Of a stretch of DNA of 62,000 nucleotides, positions 32,707 through 46,331 are shown one piece after another; position 1 is the stretch's first letter; every line of letters begins with the position of its first letter. The notes below the pieces were generated by a model. It was not told the origin of the DNA. It ran no database searches and saw only the letters and a list, made by a program, of their open reading frames with translations. Made by a program: the position numbers and the translations under genes. The stretch comes from Apostichopus japonicus (taxonomy: Eukaryota > Echinodermata > Holothuroidea > Aspidochirotida > Stichopodidae), in the NCBI RefSeq assembly GCF_037975245.1, contig NC_092571.1, forward strand, positions 13,697,417-13,759,416, read 5' to 3'.

Positions 32707-35700
32707 GATTAAAGTTCTTCAAGATGAAACACAATTAGATCGCTTATCTATCAATACGAAGTACTTATTCATCTCACCCGTTACATTTAATTGAATGCAA
32801 AATATGTGTCGCTGTAACGCCAACATGAATACATTTAAAGCTTGTTCATTACGCATTGCTCATTGTGTGTGAGATGCCCTCGCTCTCTACTCTAAATGAA
32901 TGATATTTATTTCAATGATTAGATTATATATAATTACCTGTATTGCTCTAATATGGTGTAAATTTGTGAGACAAAACACAGTTAGTAGAAACCTTGGTCA
33001 ACCATTTCAAGTGAATTAGATGTATTTATTTCCAATTCTCTCAATCCGCTGAATTTATAAGCGTCATTAGGCTTTGAAAATAGACGAACCACAAATCACA
33101 GAGACTTTTGTGTAATTTTAATAGAGACATAGCAAATATATAAAGACCAGAAAAGTAAGATAAAGATGTAGGCAGACCGTTTAGTGTGTGTTAACGTGGG
33201 GATGTATGTCGTCGTGACTGTGCGTGTCATGTAAAAAGAAGAACATATTATTCATATTAGAAACTGTTTCTCTTCTTCTCATTACACATGTGTTGGTTGA
33301 CTGTTGGCTACCTAGATGTGCACCCTCATATAGTATTACAGTCATTATATTTATAACTCTCTTCTACTCTAGTTCAATAGACGAAATAAAGTGCGTAGAA
33401 TTGTGAAGACACGGTCGTACTTTTTCTTTTCGCAATAACTTCACCACAATTGCTGTGTATTTCAATGAATGAAATCATCAGTAACAAAAACAATCAGGAT
33501 ACTTAATATCTGTGCTTTAATCTGTCACGGTTTTGTAGTCTGACTTTTTCCTGAATATCCTCTCACTGAATTTTGAAGTTTATCTCATCTGCCAACCACC
33601 GTAAGTTAGCTCTCTTCAAAACTAGATTCGTAATACCGTAGCTATTCCAGGTGAAACTAGGCGTTTTGGGTAGCAAAGAGTAAACTGCTTTACGGTGGAT
33701 ACCAACTTTTTCGGAATGTTCCAAAATAAGTGCTATAACGGAGGATATCAGATGAGCGTTACGGCGAGTGACCTGTACACCTTACCAATGAGAATATTTT
33801 CTTTATTATAAATTCAATAAAATGAGGTGTTGAAGGGACTGCAAAGTGCTCGTTGGATAAGAATCTAGAGGCAAGGGTACGGTTGATACGGAGAGTACCA
33901 ACTTGGAACCTCAGTTAGTACCATATCAGCGGCAAACTAATATACGATGAGTTCTGCTAATGATAATTGGGTCATGTTTTTGAAAGTTCCGGATAGTTGA
34001 TGCTGCTTTCTACAGCATATCTGTTAATAATGTGCCAATCGCATACTGATCTTCTGCAAAAGACAAAATAAATATTAGCCCGTGACTGGAAAATTAATTA
34101 GACCTTTACACAATGCGGTACATCAATATTGGTGCAACTAATTTGCATATAAATTGACAAATACCAAGCAATTTATCCAGACTGCTAATGCGCTACATGA
34201 ATTAGAATTTTGAAACACAATTTAAAACAGAATTTTAAAAGCAATGCGATAAAATCAAAACCCAAATAACTAATGATGATCGCAAAAAGCGCTAAAACAT
34301 AATATAGTGAGTTTTACTTGCAAACAATGTAAACCTATACAAAGTCCTCAAAAACACGACATCACATATTCCCAAACACCAATAGGAAGAGACCCATAAC
34401 CTCTTAAACACCTTCAATATATCTAGAATCAATGAAAAACTTGGGATTTTGTGAAAATCAGAAAGCACTCAAAATGATATGTACAGAACCGAGGAATGTA
34501 GGAACCCAAAAAAGTAATGGCACATCTGGAATCGTAAAGAATACTCATTCTGTGCGACGGAATAATTAATAATTTGAAATCTCTTTGAACTTAATGGCTA
34601 GCCAGACGATACCAAGAAAAGTCTCTTAAAGCAAAATATGATCATAAATGATCATTTAAGAAAAACATTGCACACCAAACGATTGTCTATAGAGCCTTGC
34701 ACTAATACTATAAATGATATTTCCAGAACCACAGAGACGTTTACAAACCCTTAACTATACTGTACATAACGTCGGAAAATACTTGTAATTGTCAAATGTC
34801 AGTATTCTACCATAAGGATCGGTGTGTAAAGGTATATTATATAATAAATGCTATCATTTAGTCTTCTCTGATTATCTTGTCATATGATACACTTAATTTT
34901 GAAATGGTGGTTGCCATTCATTTTCATTTAATAAAAAATCAGCATAGTTATAGTTTTGTCTTTTATATTCGATTCAATGATTAAAAAGTCAGGTAAATAT
35001 TCATTGTTTCGTTTTCGAATATTGTTTGATCTTGTATAGAATAAATGAAGAAAGTGATTTCATTTCTTGATCCAAACAGTTTTGGGTAACTTGTTTACGT
35101 ATAGGAAAGGTAATATAGACACCTATTCTGCATCCTGGATTAACTGTCATAATTCAGAGCATACTAATTTTAAATATATGGAAAGTATTTTTTCTCATGA
35201 ATGGCATTGGAAATATTCACAATTTAAGTTGTGTTTATTACATTATTTACACGTTGTCTCTTTTAATTAGTGTCACCGTTTAGGTTCAATAAGAAGGTTG
35301 TTGTACATAATATATTCAATGATCGTTTATGTATCAAACGTAGTTTTAGGTCTTGGTTGATTATAACCAACTTTAGCAAGGAATCGAAAGTCTTGTTTTA
35401 TATAAAATAAATCGAAATATCATTATATCATAAATAGGAAAAAATTCTTTCAAATTTATGTAAAAGCTTACAAATCTGGATATCGTTTATATCATTCACA
35501 ATTTTAAAGCATAAATATATTTCAAAGAAGCATCATTGGATACTCACTTGACCACTGCACTATGGTGCTTAATATTTTATTTCCTTGTTTTATTATAATA
35601 GTATTGAAATTGATAATTCCATAAAGTAGAATTAACAAACTTCTGAGAGGGATTATTTTTTTTTTACAATTGCAATATTATAAGTTTGTAAAAGAATAGA

Positions 35701-36324
35701 AATATTCACACAGTTCATGACAGTTGCGTATAAATAAAACTTTGTTTAAATCAGCATACGAACTCTCATGAATAGGTGTTATCGATTAACGAAGATGACA
35801 TATAATCACATTGTGTCATTAATACTTTCACTTACCCAGGAAATAATATACTAAAAACTGTAAAACAGTGTAATTCGACTTTCCCCTCCGTTAATGAATG
35901 ATCGATATTGTTTCGTTTTTTCTCTCTCTAATATTCAAGGTAATAGTAAAAGATTGCGTGGAGTACTTGACGCTGACGTTCATTTACATACTTTCACCTG
36001 ATTTCTTCATCAAGCAAATCGAAAGTCCATTAAACATGACACTATTTCTTGTGAACCTCTGTTACATCAGAGATGTGTCTACAATACACTAATAGTTCAA
36101 TTAAATCAATAAAACAATATTCTGAACCTTCATTAACGCCTGTTTCTCACTTTCAGCTAACACAGCTGTTTGGGCTAACCACAGGTAATAACAAGATTCA
36201 AACATACACGTATTATTTGATACCACTTTACAGATTTTAAATCAGTATGTGAACAATATTCGGTTTGATTGACGCCTGTTTCTGAGCTTACGCAGCAGTT
36301 TGGGCTGATCAAAGGCACTACATA
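32707..36324. other. Non-coding, paralogous to 9,452-12,000 and 41,322-44,960
   Basis: No supported gene. 32,820-33,940 is absent from the left block but shares short pieces with about 41,480-42,420, so it is ancestral and was lost on the left. Confidence 0.45.
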
Positions 36325-36520
36325 CCTGTGGCGTAGCTAGGGGGGTCAAGGGGGGCGCTGAAATGGGAGAATGAGAGTAAAAAACAAGCACTTTTTAGAA
36401 CAACATGACGAAATTGATGTTTGTCGTCAGGCATGAATTTTTACAGTTTTAAAATCTGAACTGAATGTACATGTTTTTATTAGCAAATTTAATAAAATTA
36501 GATAACAAAAAAGGCAATTT
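36325..36520. mobile_element. Terminus of a DNA-transposon-like insertion
   Basis: At 36,325 the paralogy with 11,690 breaks exactly at 'acatac', and the new sequence begins CTGTGGCGTAGCTAGGGGGG. This is a GGCGTAG-type end like that of the 29.2-kb MITE. The opposite end was not found; a LINE fragment follows. Confidence 0.4.
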
Positions 36521-36925
36521 ACTCTCCAGATGAATCACCCCCAACCCGTCAGTTAACAGATTTTGTGACATTACCGCACTCTTGACAAGCTCTGTACCAC
36601 CCGACCAAATAAAGGAAAACATCCAGTCGCACCAGAACGCGACGCGTTATTGGGTACACCGCGTCCGGGTACCAAAAGATAGGCGAAACAAAACATCAAA
36701 ATAAGATAATCCTCCGAGAGGGCGCTGACGCAGGTCAGACTCGAAACCACACACGTGACCACATCTGCATATTGAAGGTATTCACTTTGGCCCTACGTGT
36801 CACAACGAATGGACAAATTCTCAAGTCCCTTTCTAAAAGCCTACAATGAGACTCCCTAAACAAAACATAATGGAGACAGAGGACACCCCTGGCGCATCCC
36901 TCTCTCTACGATATAAACTTCAGAA
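36518..36925 (-). mobile_element. LINE reverse-transcriptase fragment with internal deletion
   Basis: Minus-strand match to 49,810-50,478 of the full LINE. It covers the end of the RT domain ('ctgtaccacccgaccaaat', 'ggtacaccgcg', 'acgtgaccacatctgcatat') and lacks about 250 bp of the full copy. The frame is broken, and the active-site region is partly present but not open. Confidence 0.75.
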
Positions 36926-37039
36926 CCGTATTAATCAAATGGAAAAACAAATACAATGGATATTGTCCGTCTGTGTACTCATCTTGGAATAAATGCTGCT
37001 AATATGAACCTTTCAAAGAATAAAACAGAACTTTCTGCA

Positions 37040-37340
37040 CAGTCAGACTGTTGCATTCCAGTTGTAAGTTAAGTATTCAAAACAACATCCGTAGACGGAC
37101 GATGGATAATATAACTTCACAAAAAAGGTGCCGTTTGGTCCTGAAATAAGTAAAATTAAAGTGTGACCAATTTCAGTATATACATTAATTTTGAATGAAT
37201 ATTTGCCAATCTTGAAAATGAAAAGGTAATGTCTGGACAGGGAAAGTTACAATCTACATAAACAAACTTTTGATCTGACAATGCAGATAGCATTTCAGGA
37301 AAGCAAAATTGAACCACTTCAAAACTTTCGACTTTAAATT
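37040..37340 (-). pseudogene. Decayed Ig V-exon relic
   Basis: Faint minus-strand similarity to the V exon: 'cgatggataat', 'acattaattttgaatgaat', 'aaaatgaaaaggtaatgtctgga' and 'ttttgatctgacaatgcaga', in the order found in the 20.9-kb exon. No open frame. Confidence 0.4.
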
Positions 37341-40060
37341 AAAATTATAATTTTACTTATCCGACCTAATCAACCATATTGTTAATACAATGAAATAATT
37401 AATGGCATTGAAAAAGTTAATTGAATTAAACAAACATTTGCTTTAATCTCAAATATATATGTTTTCGCCTTTTATTTATGGTTTCGAAAATAGTAATATA
37501 CCAAATAAATCTTTATTTGTTAAAAATGTGATGTAATAACAGTCACCGTTGTTCGTTTTGTGAAGTAGTTCATTACATATCAAGAGAAGTTATATTTACC
37601 AAAAATAATCAAATTAGGAATTGAATGAAGTATGCATTCATATATTTCGTGCATGGAAAGTACAATACTTTCTTCCTACGCACAATGGTTTAAGTTTTCA
37701 AAAGCATTTGACAGACAATGCGAAACTCGCAATGATATAAACTTACTAATGTTTTTGTTACTCCTTTCGTAACTGCCGAGCTGTCTGGAATGTGTTGAAA
37801 AGAATCCATACAAAGAAATATCTCTGTTCATCTGAGATAGTCGCCAACCACTTAACTTATTAAAAAGAGAATACTAATATAACAATGTGCTTGGTTTCTT
37901 TCTTGTACATTGTTTGAAATTGAAGGATTTAAAAACAAACAATGAATGAAATGATTTAATCCACGAATCAAAGCAACTTTTCAACTCGTTAGCCTGTATG
38001 AAGGATATACAAAAGAGAAATTACACTTTTAGGTTTTACTTTCACAATTGAAAGCATGGTAACTTTCAAAAAGTAGCAATTACAGTTTCTCTCAAATGAC
38101 ATCAATAAGCATTCTCAATAATAACTTTCTATAGTTTATATTAACTTTATTAACTTTGTATTAAATTGTGTAGATGCTTTTCAAATGCCATTACAAATGA
38201 AATCGTTACACAACAATTTGACGCTCTCTTTGTATTCTGTTTGACCTTATAGCGTTCAGGGTTAAAGGGTTAAGAATCTAAATGCGATGATTGTATACAT
38301 TGATCGTTATAGCAGTAAACTTATATTCGTGACACAAAGTACCAGTTAAAAGAAGAAAACGACTAATGATCTTTTCTTTCACACACAACAACATGCCTTA
38401 CCTAAATATGGTGAAACTTGTCCATCATAGGTATGAAAAAATCCCTTTGTTTCTGTGGAAACTTTGAATTTTTTTAATTGTGCCAGCAATTATTTTGGAC
38501 AAAATAAATTATGGCAACTTAAGAGAAAAAAAAATATATACATTAAGACAGGAACTATAGTGCCATACATCTACCATATACTTGTTAATATTACACTCAC
38601 GAATGTTAGGGCAATAAATATGCGAACACTGAACTAGAAACTTTCATTAAGAATGTTGATTTCTTGTTTTCTTTAGTATTCCAAAAGAGGTACTATAATT
38701 TAACAACGAAATGAAACGATTTTATTTGTGTTCAACATTCTGCGAATACCCGGATTTTCCTTAAATAACTGTTACCATGATCACAAACAGCAGTTAGCTC
38801 TTTATTGAAATGTATCCATAACAATAACTGTTTTAAAGCGTCACATTTGTTTCTCCATCTTCCACATAAGTTCTGCTGCCCCCTCCTCTCACGTTGACAG
38901 CAGAAAGTGGTGTCCCAGCTAATCATTCCCTGTGTATTATTTGTAGACAGTAGAGATAGAGCAGGTGTAGGTATGGCTTCAATTATAGACAATTTGCCGA
39001 AAATGTAACTGTCTTCCAAAGTTTGAAGATTTTTTTTTACATTATGTGCAACATTGAACGACCTTTAACTTCAGTCTCAATTAATGTTATGAAAGGAAGA
39101 CAAACATCGATTCTTTAGAGTAACCACTGTTTTGTAATGTTTCCTATTTTGTCTTCATTTTGGCTGATAACCCTGATTGGTTGAGGGTCCTTTAAAAGGT
39201 TTAGAATGTTCAAAAAAATGTTCCTACATTACTGAAAGCCTTTATCTTTTGTTAAACATATAATCAGTTTACAGGTGTACTCACTGTCTAAGGGTGTTGT
39301 AGAGGGCATACAGAAAAGTATAATTTACAATAATCCATTCTTAATTAAGTAAAACCGCATTTAGCATCAGTGTTTATACACATAAATAATACCAATAGCA
39401 TTTTACACTAATTAAGGGTACAAAATATTTTTTTCTGCCTAACTTCCATATCAGAACAAATTTTGTAGTAACTGGCATACTTTCATGTAATGAAACTCCC
39501 ACGGTAAATACGTCATATTTAAGACAGCAGCGGCTGAAAAGGAAACTACACACAGTTATTAACAACTTCTCAAAAAATGATTGAAAGGTCCATATTGATA
39601 TTTGTTTTGGAAAATGTTTATTTTGTAGTTTGGGATTGCAGCTCTTTTTTGATACACATAATTTGGACACCTATCCGATTCTGGTGTAACAATTTGCAGG
39701 CGCACTCGAGGGGCTATGTGGTTTATGCATTCATGGAGGCATTTAGAAACGGATACAATTATTTGGTCTGAAATACACCAGGAGCAATACAAACAGATAT
39801 TAGAAAACTGAGAGAAAGGTTTTTTTCAGAGTATGTTCATACGAGATCAAAAGTATGTCACATGCCCACACACGTTGTCATTGGAAACTGCTATAACTCG
39901 ATAATATAAAACCGTTCTTCCTGATAAATACTCTCTCAGCTGTCTACAAAATTCAGTTTCATAAGCTGCCACATATCAATCAGAAAATGTTTTGTTTGCA
40001 TTGTTTCTTGAAAATGTGTTCGCTCTAGTTAAAATAAAGTTTAGTAAAACTTTGATATCG
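37341..40060. other. Non-coding, nothing identified
   Basis: Partly paralogous to 14,640-14,690 and 16,380-16,770. Frames such as 38,732-39,019 (minus, 95 codons) and 39,374-39,670 (minus) have no recognisable domain or splice context. Confidence 0.4.
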
Positions 40061-40560
40061 CCCTCACTTTTACAGGGAAGTTTATCTCTTGTTTGAAAAT
40101 GAAAACTTTGGTATTTAGACCCCTGAAATGCTACTTTATACTTTTTAGCCAATTTTAATTGAAACACTTTATGTTATTTCAGAGGTAAAGAAAGATAGTC
40201 GTCATACACAATATGATCAAAAGGTAACGCCCTCTGTCTGTCATTGGCTAATCTTATTATGATATGTCTGATTTAAGACATTGTATAAACACGTAGGTTA
40301 TACACACGTAGTTCCCATCCTTACGTGAACAGGTGTTTTTCAAGGACTCTCAGTTTAGGGATAAAAAATGTAGTGAACAAATTCTACTGCATGTTTCACA
40401 ATATATACTAAATGTCTTTTTATAAGGGATTTTTTTTTATTTCTCTCCTGAATATTCTTTATACTAGTTGATCATCGGGTTATACGGACAGTTACTGTAT
40501 GCTGTGTGGTTGATGGAAGTTTAATCCCTCACTACTTATCCTTTTGTGGTTTTTGAATGT

Positions 40561-40722
40561 TTTAGTGGGTGGGTGGTGGTTTTTCTTTGCATGTCGATGG
40601 GCGTATTTTCCTTTTTTTTGGCTCGCTTGACTTGAGTTTCGTTTGTTGTAATGGGATGGTTCGGTAGTGCCGTTTGGCCGGGACGTTTTTGTATTGTTTT
40701 GTGGCGGGTCACGTAAAAAGCA
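40561..40722 (+). mobile_element. 5'-truncated LINE 3' tail
   Basis: 'ggctcgcttgacttgag', 'tgccgtttggccgggacg' and 'ggcgggtcacgtaaaaagca', ending at about 40,722: the terminal ~160 bp of the Tx1-like LINE. The paralogous positions in the other two blocks (near 8,720 and 31,960) lack it. Confidence 0.75.
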
Positions 40723-41133
40723 CTTATCCTTTAACGCTACCCAGGCATCTATCTTCCATTTCGTATTGTTTTTTCCAGTTCTCATCATTCAAGAATATTT
40801 GTAATATCTTAAAGTTCCTATGTTTTAAACAACATTATTATTTAACATGGGTCACGTCTTCCAGAGTTCCTACTCTCTTTGAACATTCAAAGTTGTGTGC
40901 TAGTTGATCAGCCTTCTCATTTCTTATAATATCACTTTCTCCCCAACATATGTTTTCAAGAAAAGCTGCTGCCTCACAGGGATGGTTTCTCATTTGATAT
41001 GTTCCGTGTGCCTCGGAAGCGATATTAAACGTTCAATTGGGGCGAATCCATATTTTTTCGAAGGAAAGGGATGGGCCCTTGGTTGTTGAAGCTGCCTCCC
41101 ATGTAGGCAGGTGGTGTAGACCTCCACCCAAAA

Positions 41134-41321
41134 TCAGCTGCTGTGATAACAATATTTATCTGGATCGACATCGAATTTAAACTTGAGCAAGTCTTCTACA
41201 GTTCTTGAATCGTAAGTAAGCTCACCGATGTCATATCGCCAGTCCCGATGAAAGACGATGAATGCTCTAACGAGGGAAAAAAGAAAAGAAATATCATTAA
41301 TAGTTCGATAAGCAGTAACAT
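41134..41321 (-). pseudogene. Transmembrane + tail exon, frameshifted
   Basis: Third copy of the 9.4/32.6-kb segment. The start MLLLIELLMIFL is in one frame, while the end (RAFIVFHRDWRYDIGELTY, DSRTVEDLLKFKFDVDP, DKYCYHSS) is in another. The shift falls in the T-rich tract encoding the helix (about 41,270-41,290). This copy preserves the longest tail. Confidence 0.5.
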
Positions 41322-44300
41322 GATGAATCTTCTTCGAGATGAAACACAATTAGATCGTTGTATGTATCAGTACGAAGTGCTTGTTCATCTCACCTGTTAA
41401 GTTTCCTTGAATACAAAATTAATAATTGTATCAGTGACGCAGTAACGATACACACAACATGTGTAGAGAAAAAAAGGCCTGCTCGTTAAGCATTTATTGA
41501 ACATGCTTTGATCTCACATGTTCATGAAGTATTTGCATGTGAGTTGCCCTCGTTTTCTACTTGAATAAATTTTTAAGATTATATTATATATCATTTAGTA
41601 TGTTGTTTTAATATGGAGTAAATATGTGAGACAAAGGACAAGTACTATAACCTTAGCCAACCATGTGAATTATAGATGTATTCATTTCCAATGAATAACG
41701 TGTATTTCTCTCAATCCGCTGAATGTAAGCGTCATTAGGCTAGAAAACTACTAACCGATCGCAGGTATGAAAGAAGCGTGCCATTATATTGGGCATTGCA
41801 GTTATAATTTTCCTGCAGAAATTCTGTGTGATAAAAGTTGTGATTATTTTTAACAGAGCCATTGAAAAGATTAAAAGATGAGTAAGATAAAGATGACTAG
41901 GACGTAACTGAGAATCACGTTTTAAGCATACCAGTGTTGACGTAGACAGGGGTGGCGTTTGGGCCGGAGGGGTTGGCAAAGAAGTTTTTTAAGAAACACT
42001 CCAACTTGAACTTATGGCATTTCTGGTAAAAAGTTATGCAAAATGATGTCAGATTTCCTTTCCGCGGTAGCTTCACCAAAATTGTCGTGTATTTCAGATC
42101 AATGAAGTCATAAGTGACAAAACAAAAGTAGGCTGACTTATTTCGAGCACCATAAGTTTACTTTATTTAACTCCGTATCAATTCCAGGAAAAAACGAGGC
42201 GTTTGATTAAGCGAAAAGTGCAGTGATACGGTGGTTACCAACTTTTTCGAGCATCTTAGATGTTCCATATAAGTGCTTTAATGTGGATATCAGATGAGAC
42301 TTGTTAAGTGTAAGTGAAGGTACCATAGAAGTGTTACGAGGGTAGTTCATGAGGAGCCCGAGAAGTGCCCTAAGAGATAGGAAACCTACAGGCAAGGGTA
42401 CTGGTGATACGGAGAGTAACAAGTTGGAACCTCAATAAGTACCGGGTGAGCGCCATTTCGGATAGAACTCGGATCATCTTTTGGAATGTTCCAGGTAGGT
42501 GATCCTGTTTTCTACAGCATCTCTGTGAATAACGTGTCAGCCGGACATCTGCAAAAGAAAATAGTCTGTGACTGGAAAACTTAATTAGACCTTTAAACAA
42601 TGCGGTACATCAAGAGTCGTGCAATAATGGTGTTAAGATGAAGTATTCAAATTAGTTAACTAATTTAAACACCATTATGATACAATGCATCTAGATTGAC
42701 AAATGCCAATCAATATATCTAGACCGCCAATAAGCTACATTAATTATAACTTTTGAAACACAAATACCAAATGATACATCTAGAACCGTTGAAAGCAATG
42801 TGACGAGACAAACCAAAATAACTAATGATGATTAACCTATGCTAAAAAACAATATAGTTAATCTTACTTAAGAAAAATTTAACATATACGATGTACCTCT
42901 ATAACACGGCATCACAGTATCCCCAACACTAATGGGAATTGATCCATAACTTCTTAAACACCTACGCTATATCTAGAATCAATGAAAAAATGAAAACCTA
43001 ATATTACAATAAGAAAACACTCAAAGGGATATGTACAGAACCGAGGAAAGAAGTAATAGCACATTTGGAATCCTAAAGAATAGGCATAGTAAAATCTATC
43101 CTACGGGAAAGACCATGCTGTGAAATCTCTTTCAACTTATTGGCTAGTCTGACGATCACAAATGCTGAATGATTATATCAAAAGTATTCTAAAACACCAA
43201 ACGATTATCTATAGAGCCTACTCAAATGCGGTACCGGGACTTAAAATGATATCTCCATAACCATGGAAACATTTACAACCCCTTAACTATTATATAGGAA
43301 AATACAGCTACAATAAACAAAAAACTTGTAATCGTCAAGTGTAAGTGTTCTACCATTTGGATCTGTTTTTAAAGGTATATTTATATTAAATGTTATCTTT
43401 ACCTTATCATGTGAAATGCTTAATTTCGAAGTGTTGGTTTCCATTAATTATTATTAAACAGTTGAATAATTTCGTTCAGCAGAGTTGCATTTTTCTATCA
43501 TTTACATTCGATTAAATGAATATAACTTCAGGTGACTATTGGTTTTTACTTTGTTTCTTGTAATTAATGTGACCTTATAGATTTTTCCAGAATATAATCG
43601 ATTATCGTTATGTAACAAACGTAGTTTAAGGACTTGGTTTATTAAAGACTTAATAAAGAAAGAAATTCAAGAATGGATGGACGATAAACTATTCGTTTTC
43701 ATTCAAATACCGCGTAGGACAAATTTCTTTTCATTTCTGTCAAAGATTACAAAACTAAAAATCGTTTTCATCATTCTCAATTATTAAGCATACTTCAAGG
43801 CCTATATGAAAGTATAATTATTGAGTTAAAGTGTTTTGTCTACAATATGTATGACTATCTGAACCGTTCGCCTGGTGTATAATTTATACATGCATGGTCT
43901 TCACTTGACCTTCTGTAGTATGGTGCTTAATATTCATTTCCTTGTTTCTTGTGACAGCATAGCAATTGACATTTCAATAAGGTATTATTATGAAACTTCT
44001 CCGAAAGATTAAGCGTTGTTTCACAATTGCAATATAACAATTATTACTTTGTAAAAGAATAGAAATAGCCACACAATGCCATTTGCGTAAGAATAGAAAC
44101 ATTGTTCAAATCAGCATTATGAAATCTCATGAATAGGTGTTTCGATAAACGAAGATGACACAGAATGACTTTATACTTTCACTTACCCAGGTAACAATAG
44201 ACTATTGACACAATAGATTTTACTTTCCCCTCTGTAAATAAATGATCGACATTGTCTTTTTTCTCTCTATCCCTCATCTTCAAGTTAATAGTACACTCAT

Positions 44301-45060
44301 ATGTCAATGACTGGGTGGAGTACATGATACTGACGTTCGTTAACATGTTTATACTTAGTCTAAAGTGCTTCTTCTCTTCACGCAGATTAAAGTCCTATTA
44401 AAATGATATCAGATAGAAGCCTTCAATACACCCAAGATTCAATCAAAATCAGTATGTGAACAATATTCAGAGGCTTTATTAACGCATATTTCTCACTGAT
44501 CAAAGATACTAACAAAATTCAAACATACACGTATCATTTCATACTGGTTCACTGTCTATACGTAAATTCTACCTTTGGTCAATGTTTCATCTGATATAAC
44601 AGTCTACGGGAACCTTAAATATGTAATGCTATAAGGCAAGACACGATTAACTTTATACCACTTTACAATGAATATGTTGGACATCCTATTGCCAACGTTC
44701 ATAAGGTTATAGTCACTTCCAAGCCCCTTATTTGATATACTTCGAGAGAGGCGTAGTGATAACTGACGTAATATGTACTCAATATTATGAAGCCATCAAA
44801 GCTGTTTATTATTTAATTTATATGATTGTATACTCGTGGACCCCAATACTTCCGGCAACAATAAAGAAGATGTGCACTGTAGTGTTTTAAGAGAATTGCC
44901 ACTTAATTCAGTTCAACATATATTCAACTGTTTTAAAGCGATTCTTTAACTTTCCGCACACATATTCTGCAATGTCACTTTCCAGTTAAACGTTTATGAT
45001 TGATAAACCCAAATTCTAGTTGAACAAAGGACAATTTCCGTTTTATTACTCTGCTTTGGT
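41322..45060. other. Non-coding, third paralogous copy
   Basis: Aligns with 9,452-12,130 and 32,707-36,300, with more indels. No gene is supported. Confidence 0.45.
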
Positions 45061-45255
45061 GTCAAAGTAAATTATCCCACAACCCACATCCCAAATATCC
45101 CACAACCGAAAACAATAAACAATCTTTTCATCTGACAGTCGGTTCATCTTGAGAAACAAATCCATTCAGTGCTATCGGGAAAAGACATTATCAGGAACAT
45201 TTCGACAAATGAACCGGGAAGAATGGAAGGCTCCATATTGAGTTATGCCAGTTTA
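45060..45255 (-). pseudogene. Decayed Ig V-exon relic
   Basis: Counterpart of 12,290-12,450: 'cccacaaccgaaaacaata', 'cttttcatctgacagtcggttcatcttgaga' split over short pieces, 'acattatcaggaacatttcga' and 'ggctccatattga'. Frame not open. Confidence 0.45.
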
Positions 45256-46331
45256 CAAAGATCTCAAACTGCTATTAGTCCATCGGGGCAGGCTCGATAT
45301 CGTTCCCTGTCGTTGCACATATTTAGTACCAAGGTTTGATCACATATTATGGTGTGTTTTCATATCCTTATTACAATTCTAGATGTTGGATGGTCCGGGA
45401 AGTGTTATTTTAAGAGTAAACAGCAGTTTAATACGGACTCATTTAGTCCGCTTTGCGTTGTTAGGACTTCTCCGAACGCAGCGATTTTTCAGTCAAGGGC
45501 CAATCAAAATCCTCATTGTATGGCATGTAATTTGTCAGCTGATACAGAAACTGCTCGGCTCGACGTGGTGTATATGCACAGACTGTGTGTATGTAACGTT
45601 TGAACGTGTTTACAATTCGTCTGCATAACGCACTGCATAACAAGAGAACGATGGGTTTAAAGTCTAACGAAATTTACAGCCAACAGTTGGCAAACCGACG
45701 TCAAATGTGCCGAGATATGAAGCAGTATTGAGAGTGGCAAATTTTCAGGCAAATTTTCATGTCTAGAATGTGCTTCCATGATTCAATAAACGAACGATGA
45801 AGGTAATTCTAGGCCTGTTACTAATCCTCATGTTAGAGCATTACTGTGACAAGAAAGTATACATAACTTCCACAAGTGATACGAACGCCAACTATGAAAA
45901 TTTAGGACAAGGCTCTTCAATATTATACTACTGCTAGGGATTTACGTAGCATCTATGAAGGATAGATCGACAGCTACTATAAACTGGTATCTGTTATTTT
46001 ATGTTACCATTTATTTCACGTTTTATTTGTCATGAAACAAATAAATGAAATCAACACCAGTGTAGGTTCGATAGGCAGACTAACGTTAGGCCTATCAATA
46101 TTCTATGTCGGCCTAGGCCTAGCCCCTAGCCTTGGATTAATTTGTCAAAACAGGGCCTTACTAAGCCCAGAGCATGTCTCTATGGCTGCTGGTAGTACTG
46201 GCACACACACAAACAAACAAATGTAGCCTGTAATGAAGCTTATATACAGGCCACTAAATATATAGGCCTAGGCAATGCTATAGTATTGCCTAGTCTCAGA
46301 TCCCTTCTTGTATTTTGTACACCTAACAAAG
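45256..46331. other. Non-coding, nothing identified
   Basis: Short frames at 45,349-45,628 show no recognisable domain. Paralogy with the other blocks ends near 45,255. Confidence 0.4.

Noticed and set aside
38732-39019. 95-codon minus-strand frame as a gene
   Set aside because: No recognisable domain, no splice sites of note and no paralogue keeping the frame.
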